A DNA stretch of 64,000 bases from an uncultured Sulfitobacter sp. (GTDB lineage Bacteria; Pseudomonadota; Alphaproteobacteria; Rhodobacterales; Rhodobacteraceae), in assembly GCA_913060815.1 (NCBI GenBank), contig CAJXSZ010000001.1, forward strand, positions 310,001-374,000, in the 5' to 3' direction. Shown here one piece after another: positions 19,223-28,555 of this stretch (positions are counted from its first letter, which is position 1; the number at the start of each line of letters is the position of its first letter). A program made the translations under genes and the position numbers. Under the pieces are notes generated by a model. It saw only the letters and a program-made list of their open reading frames with translations, ran no database searches and was not told where the DNA came from.

Positions 19223-20191
19223 TTAATTGCCACATAAGAACAGGTAGGAATAGCGGCGCTCATGAGCCGTATTGTTCTCGATTTGCAACTGTCCCGCACT
19301 TGCTGCGACCGATGAAGTGCCTGACGCGCCAGTTGTACCGGTCAGAACGTCCGTGTTGAGGCCGAACATAGCCGGCGCCGTCGTCATCGCGACAAGCTTG
19401 GGCGAACTTCCCACATCATAGACGAAAATACCGCTATGATCGTTTTGCGGGTAGGTGTCATCAACGATGGTGATCATCACAAATCCTCCCGCTCCGGGGG
19501 TGGGAATAAGACCCACAGTACCGCCTTCGATATCTATGAAACCGCTTGAAACGCGCGGCACCGTAACATGGCCCGTCGCGGCATCTGCGGTGAGTGCGGT
19601 ATTCCAGTTTGTAGCATCAGCGCTGACTTTCACACTGAAGTCATCCGATCCGTTGAGGCCCATTTCCGCCTTGCCGTCAAAGCCGGTCTGGAACAGAAGG
19701 CTGGCGGTATCGCCCGCGCTATCTTTGTTAATCTTGAGTTGGTGATCGCTGCCCACGTGGGTGAGCAGGGTCGCATCTGACGCCACCGCAAGGCGGTTGG
19801 CACTGTTCCAGTTGGTACCTACTCCAACGCCGTCGAGGTTCTGAGTGTCTGGTGAAACCGATTGCCAGTTTTCACCGTCATATACCCGCAACTCGCCTGT
19901 TACTGCGCTGGTGGCATACCATCCGGACGTTGGAGTGATAAACAGCCAGCTGCCGCTCGAGAACGCAGCAACGTTGCCTGCCTGACCGACCCAATCTGCG
20001 GTGGGCGTGGTCCCGACCACGTATGTATCGCCCTCGGAGACACTTGCAGGCGGTGTATTTTCAGAAAAGCTAAGCACATTGAGCTGTGCAATGATGTCCA
20101 GCAGTCTGAGTGCTTCATTATGGGTTACGTGTTTTTGCGCTTGGGCAGGGGCAATGTATGGCAATGAAAGCCGTGGGGAGGCGGATGACAT
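19223..20191 (-). CDS. DUF2793 domain-containing protein
   Basis: 322 aa. The N-terminus 'LSLPYIAPAQAQKHVTHNEALRLLDIIAQL' (residues 8-37) followed by 'PPASVSEGDTYVVG' and 'AAFSSGSWLFITPTSGWYA' is the DUF2793 domain, common in Rhodobacteraceae and often near phage- or GTA-like structural genes. The C-terminal half is a beta-rich, low-complexity region (TAPAMFGLNTDVLTGTTGASG) with no recognised catalytic motif. No other phage gene is present here. It lies between the two RTX genes, so a surface or extracellular role is possible, but function is unknown. Confidence 0.8.
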   Translation of the reverse strand: MSSASPRLSLPYIAPAQAQKHVTHNEALRLLDIIAQLNVLSFSENTPPASVSEGDTYVVGTTPTADWVGQAGNVAAFSSGSWLFITPTSGWYATSAVTGELRVYDGENWQSVSPDTQNLDGVGVGTNWNSANRLAVASDATLLTHVGSDHQLKINKDSAGDTASLLFQTGFDGKAEMGLNGSDDFSVKVSADATNWNTALTADAATGHVTVPRVSSGFIDIEGGTVGLIPTPGAGGFVMITIVDDTYPQNDHSGIFVYDVGSSPKLVAMTTAPAMFGLNTDVLTGTTGASGTSSVAASAGQLQIENNTAHERRYSYLFLCGN

Positions 20192-20527
20192 AGGGCGAGC
20201 TCCGGTAAGGAAATTTTAAGGGTTACCCGATCACTTTCCATGCTGGGGCTTATCAGCAGCCTACGTGTCCGTGCGCAGCGTTAGCATTTTGTTCAAACGC
20301 TTGGCTCCGTGCTTCTGACAATAAGGGGTGACTGTGACGCCGTGCCAACCAGGTTGGTTCAGGTCGTCTTTCCTCGGAGATCTCCCAAGTATGATTTGTA
20401 GAAAACTCCATGTTTTATTGAAGTGAATTCGCTCCAAACGCCATTGTTGCGCCACATTGCATTAAACCGTCATTAGCGGGCCAGCCCGATAACCGAGCGC
20501 ATAGTGGGGACTATGTGGGGTGGCGCG
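20192..20527. other. Divergent intergenic region between DUF2793 and large RTX genes
   Basis: About 330 bases with no supported gene. It should contain the two outward promoters. No clear palindrome or riboswitch-like structure was recognised. Confidence 0.4.
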
Positions 20528-23500
20528 ATGCCAGATAGAATTACGCGTGTAGCTGCGATTGGCGGTAGCCAATTCGATGAGCCTATTGAGGCCGCGGATG
20601 TTCGTGTTCTCGGATCAGGGGCACAGGCGTCGGTGCGGGTGTCCAACTATGGCTGGGGCGAGAGCACAGTTCTCGCGCCCCTGAGTAATGGCGATTTTCG
20701 GGCAACTAATACCGCCTCGATCTCCAATTCAAACCGCGTGTCCATCCAGATGTCGGACCGTGTCGGGGCGAGCCTTGAACAGCTTGCGATCAACGATGCA
20801 TTCGACATTTGGGACGCAGGGGGCCGCAGCTCGATTGCGGTGCACCTTTCGGCAAACGGGTTTTACGGCGATCGCGCAGAACTGCTGGCGACCCGCATCG
20901 GCAGCACTGACATCGTCTTTGTCGCACGCGCAGGGGGCAGCGGTGTGCACTCGTTTGAACGAAATGCAAACGGCAGCCTCAGCGCCGTAGATTCCGAAAT
21001 GAACACCGATACGAACTATCTACGGGATGTGGGCGCGCTTGCCATGGTCGACCTTGGGGGCGGCGACCGTTATTTGTTTACAGGATCTGGTTCCGAGAAT
21101 GGCATATCCGTTCTTGACATCAGCAGTTCTGGATATCTTACGCAAGTTGGACATCTGGGCGAAAGGCAAGGAATGCCGATCCAAAGTGTCAGCGCGCTTG
21201 ATGTCGTCAGCATTGGCGGAAAAGACTTTTTGATTGCCGCGGGTGCGGGCACGTCTTCGCTGACAGTCATGGAAATCGACAGTAATGGCACGTTGAGTGT
21301 TGTGGATCACGTCCTCGACGGGCGCGACACGCGCTTTGGCGGGGTTACGGAAATGGCAACGCTCACGGTAGGCGATCATGTGTTTGTTGCCGTCACGGGC
21401 AGTGATCGGGGGCTGACCCTGCTCACTCTTACCGAAGACGGGGAGCTGATCCATCTCGATACCATTGCCGACCAGACAAACACCGCCTTGCGAGGCGTAT
21501 CGGCCCTTGCAATGGTCGAGACATCGCGCGGATTGGAAATTATTACAACATCAGGGTCCGAAGCGGGGGTCAACCAGTTCAGAGTCGATCTTGAGCCCTT
21601 CCAGCTGTCGGGCAGTGCAGCGGATGAGATCATTGAGGACAGCAACGGTACTCAAACCCTGAGCGGTGGTGCGGGCGCGGATATTTTTGTTCTTCTCAGC
21701 GACGGTGATCACGATGTGATCACTGGTTTGATCGCCGGTGTTGATACGGTCGATCTCAGCCGTTGGTCGCAATTCTACGGCGCCGAGCAACTGGACATCG
21801 CTGAGAGGAATTGGGGCGCAAGAATAGCGTACAAGGGTGAAACACTTGATCTGCGCAGCGCGGATGGCGACAGCTTCAGCATAGCAGACGTCAATGCCCT
21901 GGTCTCCGCTAGGCTGAGCCGTATTGATGTCTCCGCCCCCTCCAGCATGTTCTTTCCCGAGAGGATCGTGGAAGGCAGCAACACAGGCGATATGCTGCGC
22001 GGCTCTGCCGACAGCGATACCATAAGCAGTTCCAGCGGCGATGACAGCTTGTTCGGTCTTGCAGGGGACGACAACATTTTCGGCGGCAAAGGCAATGATG
22101 TGCTGAGCGGTGGCACTGGCAATGACAGCCTCACGGATCATTCGGGTGCTGATTTTTTCATTGGCGGCGCGGGAAATGACACTGTTTCATACGCAGGCCA
22201 TGCGAGCGGGGTAATGGTCAACCTGGAAACAGGTGAAAACTCCAGTGGGGATCGCTTCGAGAGCATCGAAAACCTGCACGGTTCTTTAGAAAGAGCTGAT
22301 TTTCTCATAGGTGACAAAGGGGACAACAAACTGCGCGGTCTGGGCGGTAATGACACGCTGTATGGTGGTGCTGGCGATGACAGGTTGTATGGCGGACCTG
22401 GGAACGATTATCTGCACGACGCGGCAGGTAGTGATGTATTTTTCGGCAGCGCGGGCAGCGATACTGTCAGCTATGAGGACCGGACCGGCTCCGTCCTTGT
22501 CGATCTCGAAACAGGCGAAAACACGAGCGGCGACATTTATTCGAGCATCGAGAATGTGCGCGGCTCTGGGCGGGGCAATGACACTTTGTTCGGTACAAGC
22601 GGCAACAACCATATTCACGGTTCAGGAGGCGATGACTTGATCTACGGTCGTCGCGGGAACGACCGTCTCGAAGGGGGGGCGGGCAATGACCGTTTTGTCG
22701 ATATCTCGGGTGCTGACACGTTCAACGGCGGCGATGGGCGCGATACGGTTTCCTATCACTCCAGCAGCGTCTCTATCCGAGTGAACCTGCGCACGGGTGA
22801 AAACTCACGAAGCGATGACTTCATCAGTATTGAGGGCATCAACGGCTCCAACATTGCTGGGGACGTCTTAAAAGGTGACGATAAAGAAAATCGTTTGCAA
22901 GGGTTCGGGGGAGACGACACGTTATCTGGGAGCACTGGCAACGATACTTTAGATGGAGGCAATGGCGACGACTATCTTTTCGACAACAGCGGCAGAGATT
23001 GGTTTTTGGGCGGTTCCGGCCGTGACACGGTCTCCTATTACAGCCGCAGTAAAGGCATCATGGTCAACCTCGAAACAGGTGAGAACAATAGCGGTGATCG
23101 CTACTCCAGCATCGAGGTGCTCAGGGGATCGAACAAGGGCGACGATACGCTGATTGGCGATTCCGCGAATAACAGGCTTGAAGGTAACGGTGGTGATGAC
23201 ACGGTCATTGGAGGTAGGGGTGACGACACGCTTATAGGCTCGTCAGGCGACGATTACCTGCGCGATGACTATGGCGCCGATGTGTTTCATGGCGGCTCTG
23301 GAAGCGACACTGTCGGCTACTACGGTCGAGAAGGCGGCGTGGAAGTGGATCTGGGCACGGGCGAGAATAGCAGCGGTGACCGCTACATCAGTATTGAAAA
23401 TGCTCGCGGTTCGAACCGCGGTGCAGATACGCTGACGGGCAGTGACGGGAACAACCGTCTGGATGGTGTTGGTGGCAACGACAGCCTGACAGGTGGGCGC

Positions 23501-25219
23501 GGTAATGACACACTTAACGGCGGTTCAGGGGATGACTTTCTTCGTGATTTAAGCGGACGGGACCGTTTTATTGGCGGCTCGGGGCAGGACACTGTATCCT
23601 ATGTGGGCCGCTCGACGCCGATCATAATTGATCTGTCTACGGGCAAGAACAACAGCGGTGATTATTTTTCGGGGATCGAGCATCTGTTCGGAACGACAGG
23701 GAGCCGCGACAGATTGGAGGGCGACAGCGCCGACAACTATTTGCGGGGCTATGGCGGCAGTGACACGCTTGTCGGGAACGCAGGCGACGACTCTCTCATT
23801 GGGGATTCAGGCAATGACTACCTCTCCGATGCCAGCGGCCGCAACTACTTCTCCGGAGGATCGGGACGAGATACCGTATCGTATTACTCCAAGCGCAGCG
23901 GTGTAGAGGTCGATCTGCGTGACGGTTCTAACAATAGCGGTGATAGGTATCGCAGCATCGAGGCCTTGAAAGGGTCAAATAGAGGAGACGATACCCTTAT
24001 CGGCAACGATGAGGAGAATGTTTTAAAAGGTTCAGGCGGCAATGATCGCCTGAACGGCATGGGTGGCAACGACATCCTGGAAGGCGGTTCTGGCAACGAC
24101 TATCTGCGCGACGATGAGGGGAAGGACGTGTTTAGGGGAGGCTCGGGAAACGACACCGTATCCTACGTCGGTCACAGCGGCGCGGTGAATATTAATCTGG
24201 CCACGAAAGAGAACAATTCAGGCGACCGCTACTCAAGCATCGAAAGTGTGCTGGGTACAAGGCAGGGGGATGATACCTTGCGGGGCAGCGACAAAGACAA
24301 CTTCCTTAGTGGCGATGGGGGGGATGACCGGCTCTATGGTGGGTCGGGGAATGACACCCTGAGTGGTGGCGACGGGGATGACTACCTGCGTGACACAAGC
24401 GGGCGTGATGTTTTTAACGGTGGCGCGGGGCAGGACACTGTCGTCTTCTACAGCCGCCGCGACGGGGTCGAACTTGATCTATCGACGGGGCGCAACAACG
24501 GCGGGGATCAGTTCTCTGGCATCGAGCATGTGCGCGGCTCGAACACGGGATCGGACCGCTTGACGGGCGATGCCAACGGAAACGAGCTTTTGGGATACGG
24601 CGGCAATGACCGGCTGTCAGGCGGTGGTGGTAATGATACACTGATCGGCGGTTCTGGCAGGGACACACTTGATGGTGGCTCAGGTAGTGACCGGTTGGTT
24701 GCCACCACAGGCGCCGAAACATTTATCGGCGGATCAGGTCAGGATACAGTGTCGTATTACGACCTTTCAGCCGGTATTACTGTCAACCTCAGGACAGGCT
24801 ATAATTCATCCTCCGACAGCTATAGCAGCATCGAGCATCTTTGGGGCTCCAACAGCCGCGGTGACAGGCTGACAGGCAATTCGGGGGATAACAAACTGTG
24901 GGGATTTGGCGGCTGGGACACCATCAAGGGGGGCGATGGCGATGACAAGCTTATCGGGGGCGCGGGGAATGACAGACTGACTGGCGGATCAGGTAAAGAT
25001 GAATTCATCTTCAGAAAATCGGACCGCAATGATGTGATAAACGATTTTGAAATCGGTGAGGACCTCATCAGGTTCGATATCGCAGGTCTGGATTACAGCG
25101 ATTTGGTGTTTGCCGATACAAGTGCGGGCGCGAAAGTCAGCACGGGTGAGGGGACAACAGTGACCCTCGCAGACATTGAAGTCAGCGATTTGGGGAGCAG
25201 TGACTTCGACTTCACCTGA
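20528..25219 (+). CDS. Giant RTX calcium-binding repeat protein with propeller-like N-terminus
   Basis: 1563 aa from the ATG at 20528, which has GGGGTGG just upstream; in-frame GTG 20504 and ATG 20513 are alternatives. Residues ~100-360 hold ~50-residue repeats of the form 'VSALxMVxxGGxxFLxxAGxGxxSLTVxxIDxNGTLxVVD', resembling a beta-propeller (lactonase-like). From about 490 onward there are ten ~94-residue RTX modules (GGxGNDxLxGG, SGRDxFxGGSGxDTVSY, VDLxTGENxSGDRYSSIE). The C-terminus (DEFIFRKSDRNDVINDFEIGEDLIRF...) is a type I secretion signal. It is probably exported and surface associated. No adhesion or enzyme domain could be identified with confidence. Confidence 0.85.
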   Translation: MPDRITRVAAIGGSQFDEPIEAADVRVLGSGAQASVRVSNYGWGESTVLAPLSNGDFRATNTASISNSNRVSIQMSDRVGASLEQLAINDAFDIWDAGGRSSIAVHLSANGFYGDRAELLATRIGSTDIVFVARAGGSGVHSFERNANGSLSAVDSEMNTDTNYLRDVGALAMVDLGGGDRYLFTGSGSENGISVLDISSSGYLTQVGHLGERQGMPIQSVSALDVVSIGGKDFLIAAGAGTSSLTVMEIDSNGTLSVVDHVLDGRDTRFGGVTEMATLTVGDHVFVAVTGSDRGLTLLTLTEDGELIHLDTIADQTNTALRGVSALAMVETSRGLEIITTSGSEAGVNQFRVDLEPFQLSGSAADEIIEDSNGTQTLSGGAGADIFVLLSDGDHDVITGLIAGVDTVDLSRWSQFYGAEQLDIAERNWGARIAYKGETLDLRSADGDSFSIADVNALVSARLSRIDVSAPSSMFFPERIVEGSNTGDMLRGSADSDTISSSSGDDSLFGLAGDDNIFGGKGNDVLSGGTGNDSLTDHSGADFFIGGAGNDTVSYAGHASGVMVNLETGENSSGDRFESIENLHGSLERADFLIGDKGDNKLRGLGGNDTLYGGAGDDRLYGGPGNDYLHDAAGSDVFFGSAGSDTVSYEDRTGSVLVDLETGENTSGDIYSSIENVRGSGRGNDTLFGTSGNNHIHGSGGDDLIYGRRGNDRLEGGAGNDRFVDISGADTFNGGDGRDTVSYHSSSVSIRVNLRTGENSRSDDFISIEGINGSNIAGDVLKGDDKENRLQGFGGDDTLSGSTGNDTLDGGNGDDYLFDNSGRDWFLGGSGRDTVSYYSRSKGIMVNLETGENNSGDRYSSIEVLRGSNKGDDTLIGDSANNRLEGNGGDDTVIGGRGDDTLIGSSGDDYLRDDYGADVFHGGSGSDTVGYYGREGGVEVDLGTGENSSGDRYISIENARGSNRGADTLTGSDGNNRLDGVGGNDSLTGGRGNDTLNGGSGDDFLRDLSGRDRFIGGSGQDTVSYVGRSTPIIIDLSTGKNNSGDYFSGIEHLFGTTGSRDRLEGDSADNYLRGYGGSDTLVGNAGDDSLIGDSGNDYLSDASGRNYFSGGSGRDTVSYYSKRSGVEVDLRDGSNNSGDRYRSIEALKGSNRGDDTLIGNDEENVLKGSGGNDRLNGMGGNDILEGGSGNDYLRDDEGKDVFRGGSGNDTVSYVGHSGAVNINLATKENNSGDRYSSIESVLGTRQGDDTLRGSDKDNFLSGDGGDDRLYGGSGNDTLSGGDGDDYLRDTSGRDVFNGGAGQDTVVFYSRRDGVELDLSTGRNNGGDQFSGIEHVRGSNTGSDRLTGDANGNELLGYGGNDRLSGGGGNDTLIGGSGRDTLDGGSGSDRLVATTGAETFIGGSGQDTVSYYDLSAGITVNLRTGYNSSSDSYSSIEHLWGSNSRGDRLTGNSGDNKLWGFGGWDTIKGGDGDDKLIGGAGNDRLTGGSGKDEFIFRKSDRNDVINDFEIGEDLIRFDIAGLDYSDLVFADTSAGAKVSTGEGTTVTLADIEVSDLGSSDFDFT

Positions 25220-25259
25220 GATTTCAGGCAAGTCATGCCGCATCCTTGGACTGGTCGAG

Positions 25260-27434
25260 CTAGCGCTGTCGCGCCAGATGTATCGGCCCTCTTCCTTCTG
25301 AAAGCGAACCGATCACCCAGCCACCGCACCCTCGCGCGGCAAGTTCTGCCAATGCAGCCTCTGCCCTGTCCGCTGGCAAAGCAGCAAGCAGCCCCCCCGC
25401 AGTTTGCGGGTCATGCAGCAATGGATCATGCTCACCCTCGACGGGGGTGTCCGCGATATTGCTGGCCAGCAAAGACGATGCGATCCCGAGCGCCGACAAC
25501 GCACGCGCACCCTCGTAGATAGGGATTTCCGATTGCCACAAGGTCGCGCGCAGTCCTGAGGCTTTGCACATAGCCTCGACGTGGCCCGCAAGGCCGAAAC
25601 CGGTCACATCGGTCATGGCATGGGCGCCGCCCAGCACTTGCGCGGCAATGCTTTGTGGTTGTTCCATCTGTGCAAGCGTTCGTGCGGTCACACGCGGCGG
25701 TGCGCGCCCTGCCATATGCGCAGCCAGAATGACGCCAGTGCCAATAGGCCGTGTCAGGAGCAGAACGTCACCTGCCTGCGCCCCGCCAAGGGTGATCGGT
25801 TTCTGCGCGCAGGTGCCTGTGACGGTAAAGCCGATGGTCAACTCTGCCCCCATCGTGGTGTGACCGCCCACCACCGTGGCCCCCGCCGCGCCAAACACTT
25901 CCTGCGCTGTGCTGTTGATCTCTTCCAAGGTGCGGCGTTGCAGCGCTTGCGACATGCGCGGCAAAATGATCGTGCTAAGCGCGCTTTGGGGCGCTGCCCC
26001 CATGGCCCAGACATCGCCGAGTGCATGCACAGCCGCGATGCGCGTCATTTGTACGGGATCCTCCACAAAAGCGCGCAAATGATCCGTGCTCAGCACCTGA
26101 AACCCGCCGCCCGTCTGGCGCAGGATCGCGGCATCATCGCCTTGTGCGCGCACCACGTCCGGGTGGTCTGGCGCGCCCGCATGTTCCAAACTGCCGCGTA
26201 GAACGCCACCGCCCACTTTGGCCCCGCAGCCGCCGCACAGTGGGGTCTCTAGATGCTCGCCCGCTTCACTGAGTGCTACATCAGCAGGCGGGGCAGGGGC
26301 TTTCATGACTGGAAGATGTGCAAGCTTGTCCATGAATGCGCGGTCGATCCTGTCCTTCCAACGCCACAACAGAGGGGCGGCTACCGCCACCCCGTATTTT
26401 TCAGCCAGTGCCGTCTTGCCGCCGAGGGAGACGAGCTTGAGATAGGATTTTTGCGGCTTGAAGCGGCGAAGGCGTCCACCCGTAAGCACAGCGCGCAAGT
26501 TGTCATGTAGCACGGGTGCGGCGCGCACAGCGAACACCCCCGCCTTCGGGCGCGGCGCAAAAGGCATGTGCGCGCAATCCCCCACAGCGAAAAGATGCGG
26601 ATCGCCGCAAACGCGCAGGTCGGGGTCCACCACGATAAATCCGTTGTGCTGCGGCAGATCTGTCTCTGCCACCCAACTGTGCGGAAAAGCTCCTGCTGCG
26701 CCAACACAGAGGGAGGTGGCTACGGGCTCCTGCGTCTCCAGATGTACATGGGTGGCTGTGATCCGTGCGATCCTTGCGTCCGTCCGCACTTCAACCCCCA
26801 GATCAGCCATTGCTTTGCTTATCTTGAGGCGCGCCTGAGCATTCATTCCCGATATCTGCGGTCCCGCCTCGATAACAGTGACCTTCGGCTCTATACCTTT
26901 GCCGCGCAGGGCAAAGGCCATCGCCATGGCCAGTTCGCACCCTGCGATTCCGCCGCCAATCACCGCTATCTCTGGTGTCTTTCGCCCCTCTGCCACCGCC
27001 TCCAGGAAATCGCGCCAGACCTGCGCGTAGATGTTTAGCGGTTTGGCCCCTGTGGCATGTTCGGCAAAGCCCTCGATACCCATCTGCGCCGTGATCCCGA
27101 TATCGATCGAGGCCGCGTCATAGGCAATGGGCCCACGCCCCTCGACGTGGATCAGACGGGCTTGCCGGTCAATTTCTGTGGCATGGCTCAGGATCAGACG
27201 CGCCCCCGCAAAACGCGCCAGCGCCATCAGATCAATCTCGAGCGTGTCGCGGCTGTAATGCCCTGCAACATGACCAGGCAGCATGCCGGTATAGGGCGCA
27301 GTCGGACCAGGATTGATCACGGTCAGCCGTGCACCCGCAAGCGGGTTCATCCCCCATTGCCGCAGTACAAGCGCATGGGCATGGCCCCCACCCACCAGAA
27401 CCAGATCACGAGTCAGGGGAGGGGCGGTCAGCAT
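25260..27434 (-). CDS. selD: Selenide, water dikinase fused to FAD/NAD-dependent oxidoreductase
   Basis: 724 aa. Residues 1-~380 are a pyridine nucleotide-disulfide oxidoreductase-like unit: GGGHAH near 15-20 binds FAD, and 'VIGGGIAGCELAMAMA' near 155-170 is the second dinucleotide fold. From about 395 the SelD domain begins with LCGGCGAKVGGG; Cys403 matches the catalytic Cys17 of E. coli SelD, while the second Cys of the GCGCK motif is alanine here. 'QGDDAAIL', 'TDHLRAFVEDP' and 'GGHTTMGAELTIGF' are the ATP/metal motifs. SelD makes selenophosphate for SelA. ATG 27434 is preferred over GTG 27440. It lies near selA/selB/selC, consistent with Sec synthesis. Confidence 0.92.
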   Translation of the reverse strand: MLTAPPLTRDLVLVGGGHAHALVLRQWGMNPLAGARLTVINPGPTAPYTGMLPGHVAGHYSRDTLEIDLMALARFAGARLILSHATEIDRQARLIHVEGRGPIAYDAASIDIGITAQMGIEGFAEHATGAKPLNIYAQVWRDFLEAVAEGRKTPEIAVIGGGIAGCELAMAMAFALRGKGIEPKVTVIEAGPQISGMNAQARLKISKAMADLGVEVRTDARIARITATHVHLETQEPVATSLCVGAAGAFPHSWVAETDLPQHNGFIVVDPDLRVCGDPHLFAVGDCAHMPFAPRPKAGVFAVRAAPVLHDNLRAVLTGGRLRRFKPQKSYLKLVSLGGKTALAEKYGVAVAAPLLWRWKDRIDRAFMDKLAHLPVMKAPAPPADVALSEAGEHLETPLCGGCGAKVGGGVLRGSLEHAGAPDHPDVVRAQGDDAAILRQTGGGFQVLSTDHLRAFVEDPVQMTRIAAVHALGDVWAMGAAPQSALSTIILPRMSQALQRRTLEEINSTAQEVFGAAGATVVGGHTTMGAELTIGFTVTGTCAQKPITLGGAQAGDVLLLTRPIGTGVILAAHMAGRAPPRVTARTLAQMEQPQSIAAQVLGGAHAMTDVTGFGLAGHVEAMCKASGLRATLWQSEIPIYEGARALSALGIASSLLASNIADTPVEGEHDPLLHDPQTAGGLLAALPADRAEAALAELAARGCGGWVIGSLSEGRGPIHLARQR

Positions 27435-27526
27435 GGGCACAAAGGTGTTTGGATCATGGTGACGGTTTTGCCTGCCTTCTTGTCAAATTCAATTCGAAAC
27501 GCTCGGCATGCCAGATTTGTGATCCA

Positions 27527-28441
27527 TCAGGCATTGAAGTTAAGCCGAAGTCCCGCGCTGGGCCAGCGGGTGTGGTAAAGGCATCCCGTCCCCGACGCAG
27601 TAATCCACGCATCGCGCATGTCTTCCCCGCCAAAGCAGATGTTGGTGATGTAAGGATCACCGGGAACTGGCAAAAACGTAACTTCGCCCCCGTCCGCTGG
27701 CACAAGGCTGATCCCGCCACGCATGAGTGTGGCGACACAAATCGTTCCATCCGCCTGAACGGCCAGACTGTCGAGAAGTTGATAATCGGGCAAGGTACAG
27801 AGCAACCGCCCTGGCATGTCAAAGGGGAGCGGCCCGATCTCACCCGCGCCGACCAGATCAAAGCTCCAGACCCGCCCCGTGCGCGTCTCGGCCACATGCA
27901 CGGTCTTGCCGTCAGGCGAAAGGCCAATGCCGTTGGCAGTAATCATGGGACTGTGCACGCGGCGGATAAGGCTGCCGTCTGTCTTGGCATAGTAGAATGC
28001 ACCGTGGTGCATGTAGTCGGCGTTGGCCTTGCCCAGATCGGTGAAGTAGAACCCTCCCTCTGCATCAAAAACAATGTCATTTGGTCCGCGCAGGGGCGTC
28101 CCGTCACAACTCTCATAGATCGTCTCGAAATCGCCCGTCGCAGGATCAACCCGCTGGATCGAGCCGCTCACATAATCCTCGGGCGTGCCGACAGGGCGGG
28201 TGATGCCGTTCTTTTGCGTCCAGACAAAGCCGCCGTTGTTACACACGTAGATCATCCCGTCGGGTCCTACGGCTGCACCGTTCGGACCACCGCCCAGATG
28301 GGCGATCACTTCAATCTCGCCGTCAGGCGCAACCCGTGACAGCGTCTGCCGCCGTATCTCGACCAGAATGACAGAGCCATCGGCCATCGCGATGGGCCCT
28401 TCCGGGAAATCCAATCCGTCGCATATCTTTTTCAGCTGCAT
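27527..28441 (-). CDS. SMP-30/gluconolactonase/LRE family protein
   Basis: 304 aa, a six-bladed beta-propeller family. Visible are 'DFPEGPIAMADGSVILVEI' near the N-terminus with the metal-binding glutamate, 'NGAAVGPDGMIYVCNNGG' near 56-75, 'GPNDIVFDAEGGFYFTDLG' near 117-135 with Asn and Asp ligands, and 'ANGIGLSPDGKTVHVAET' near 165-182. Members hydrolyse sugar lactones or other lactones with a divalent metal. GGGAGAG precedes the ATG. It is divergent from an SDR gene, so the two may form a small carbohydrate or lactone pathway. Confidence 0.87.
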   Translation of the reverse strand: MQLKKICDGLDFPEGPIAMADGSVILVEIRRQTLSRVAPDGEIEVIAHLGGGPNGAAVGPDGMIYVCNNGGFVWTQKNGITRPVGTPEDYVSGSIQRVDPATGDFETIYESCDGTPLRGPNDIVFDAEGGFYFTDLGKANADYMHHGAFYYAKTDGSLIRRVHSPMITANGIGLSPDGKTVHVAETRTGRVWSFDLVGAGEIGPLPFDMPGRLLCTLPDYQLLDSLAVQADGTICVATLMRGGISLVPADGGEVTFLPVPGDPYITNICFGGEDMRDAWITASGTGCLYHTRWPSAGLRLNFNA

Positions 28442-28555
28442 GGCGTCTCTCCCTAATGACTAGACCTTCATCCTGCCCTTAAGAGGCCCTTGTGGACAAC
28501 AATGAAATTCTGTGAACTTCTGGCGGCAACGCGGTTTAACAGGGGGGAGACGGAA

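Noticed and set aside
19223..20191. Prophage or GTA remnant based on DUF2793
   Set aside because: No integrase, capsid, portal, tail or lysis gene is nearby; a single DUF2793 gene is not enough.
22000..25000. Regular ~282-base periodicity resembling a satellite or CRISPR-like array
   Set aside because: The repeats encode RTX protein modules in one frame; there are no short direct repeats with unique spacers and no cas genes.
27329..28339. 336-codon plus-strand frame across the SelD/SMP-30 junction
   Set aside because: It overlaps two well-supported genes on the opposite strand and resembles no family.
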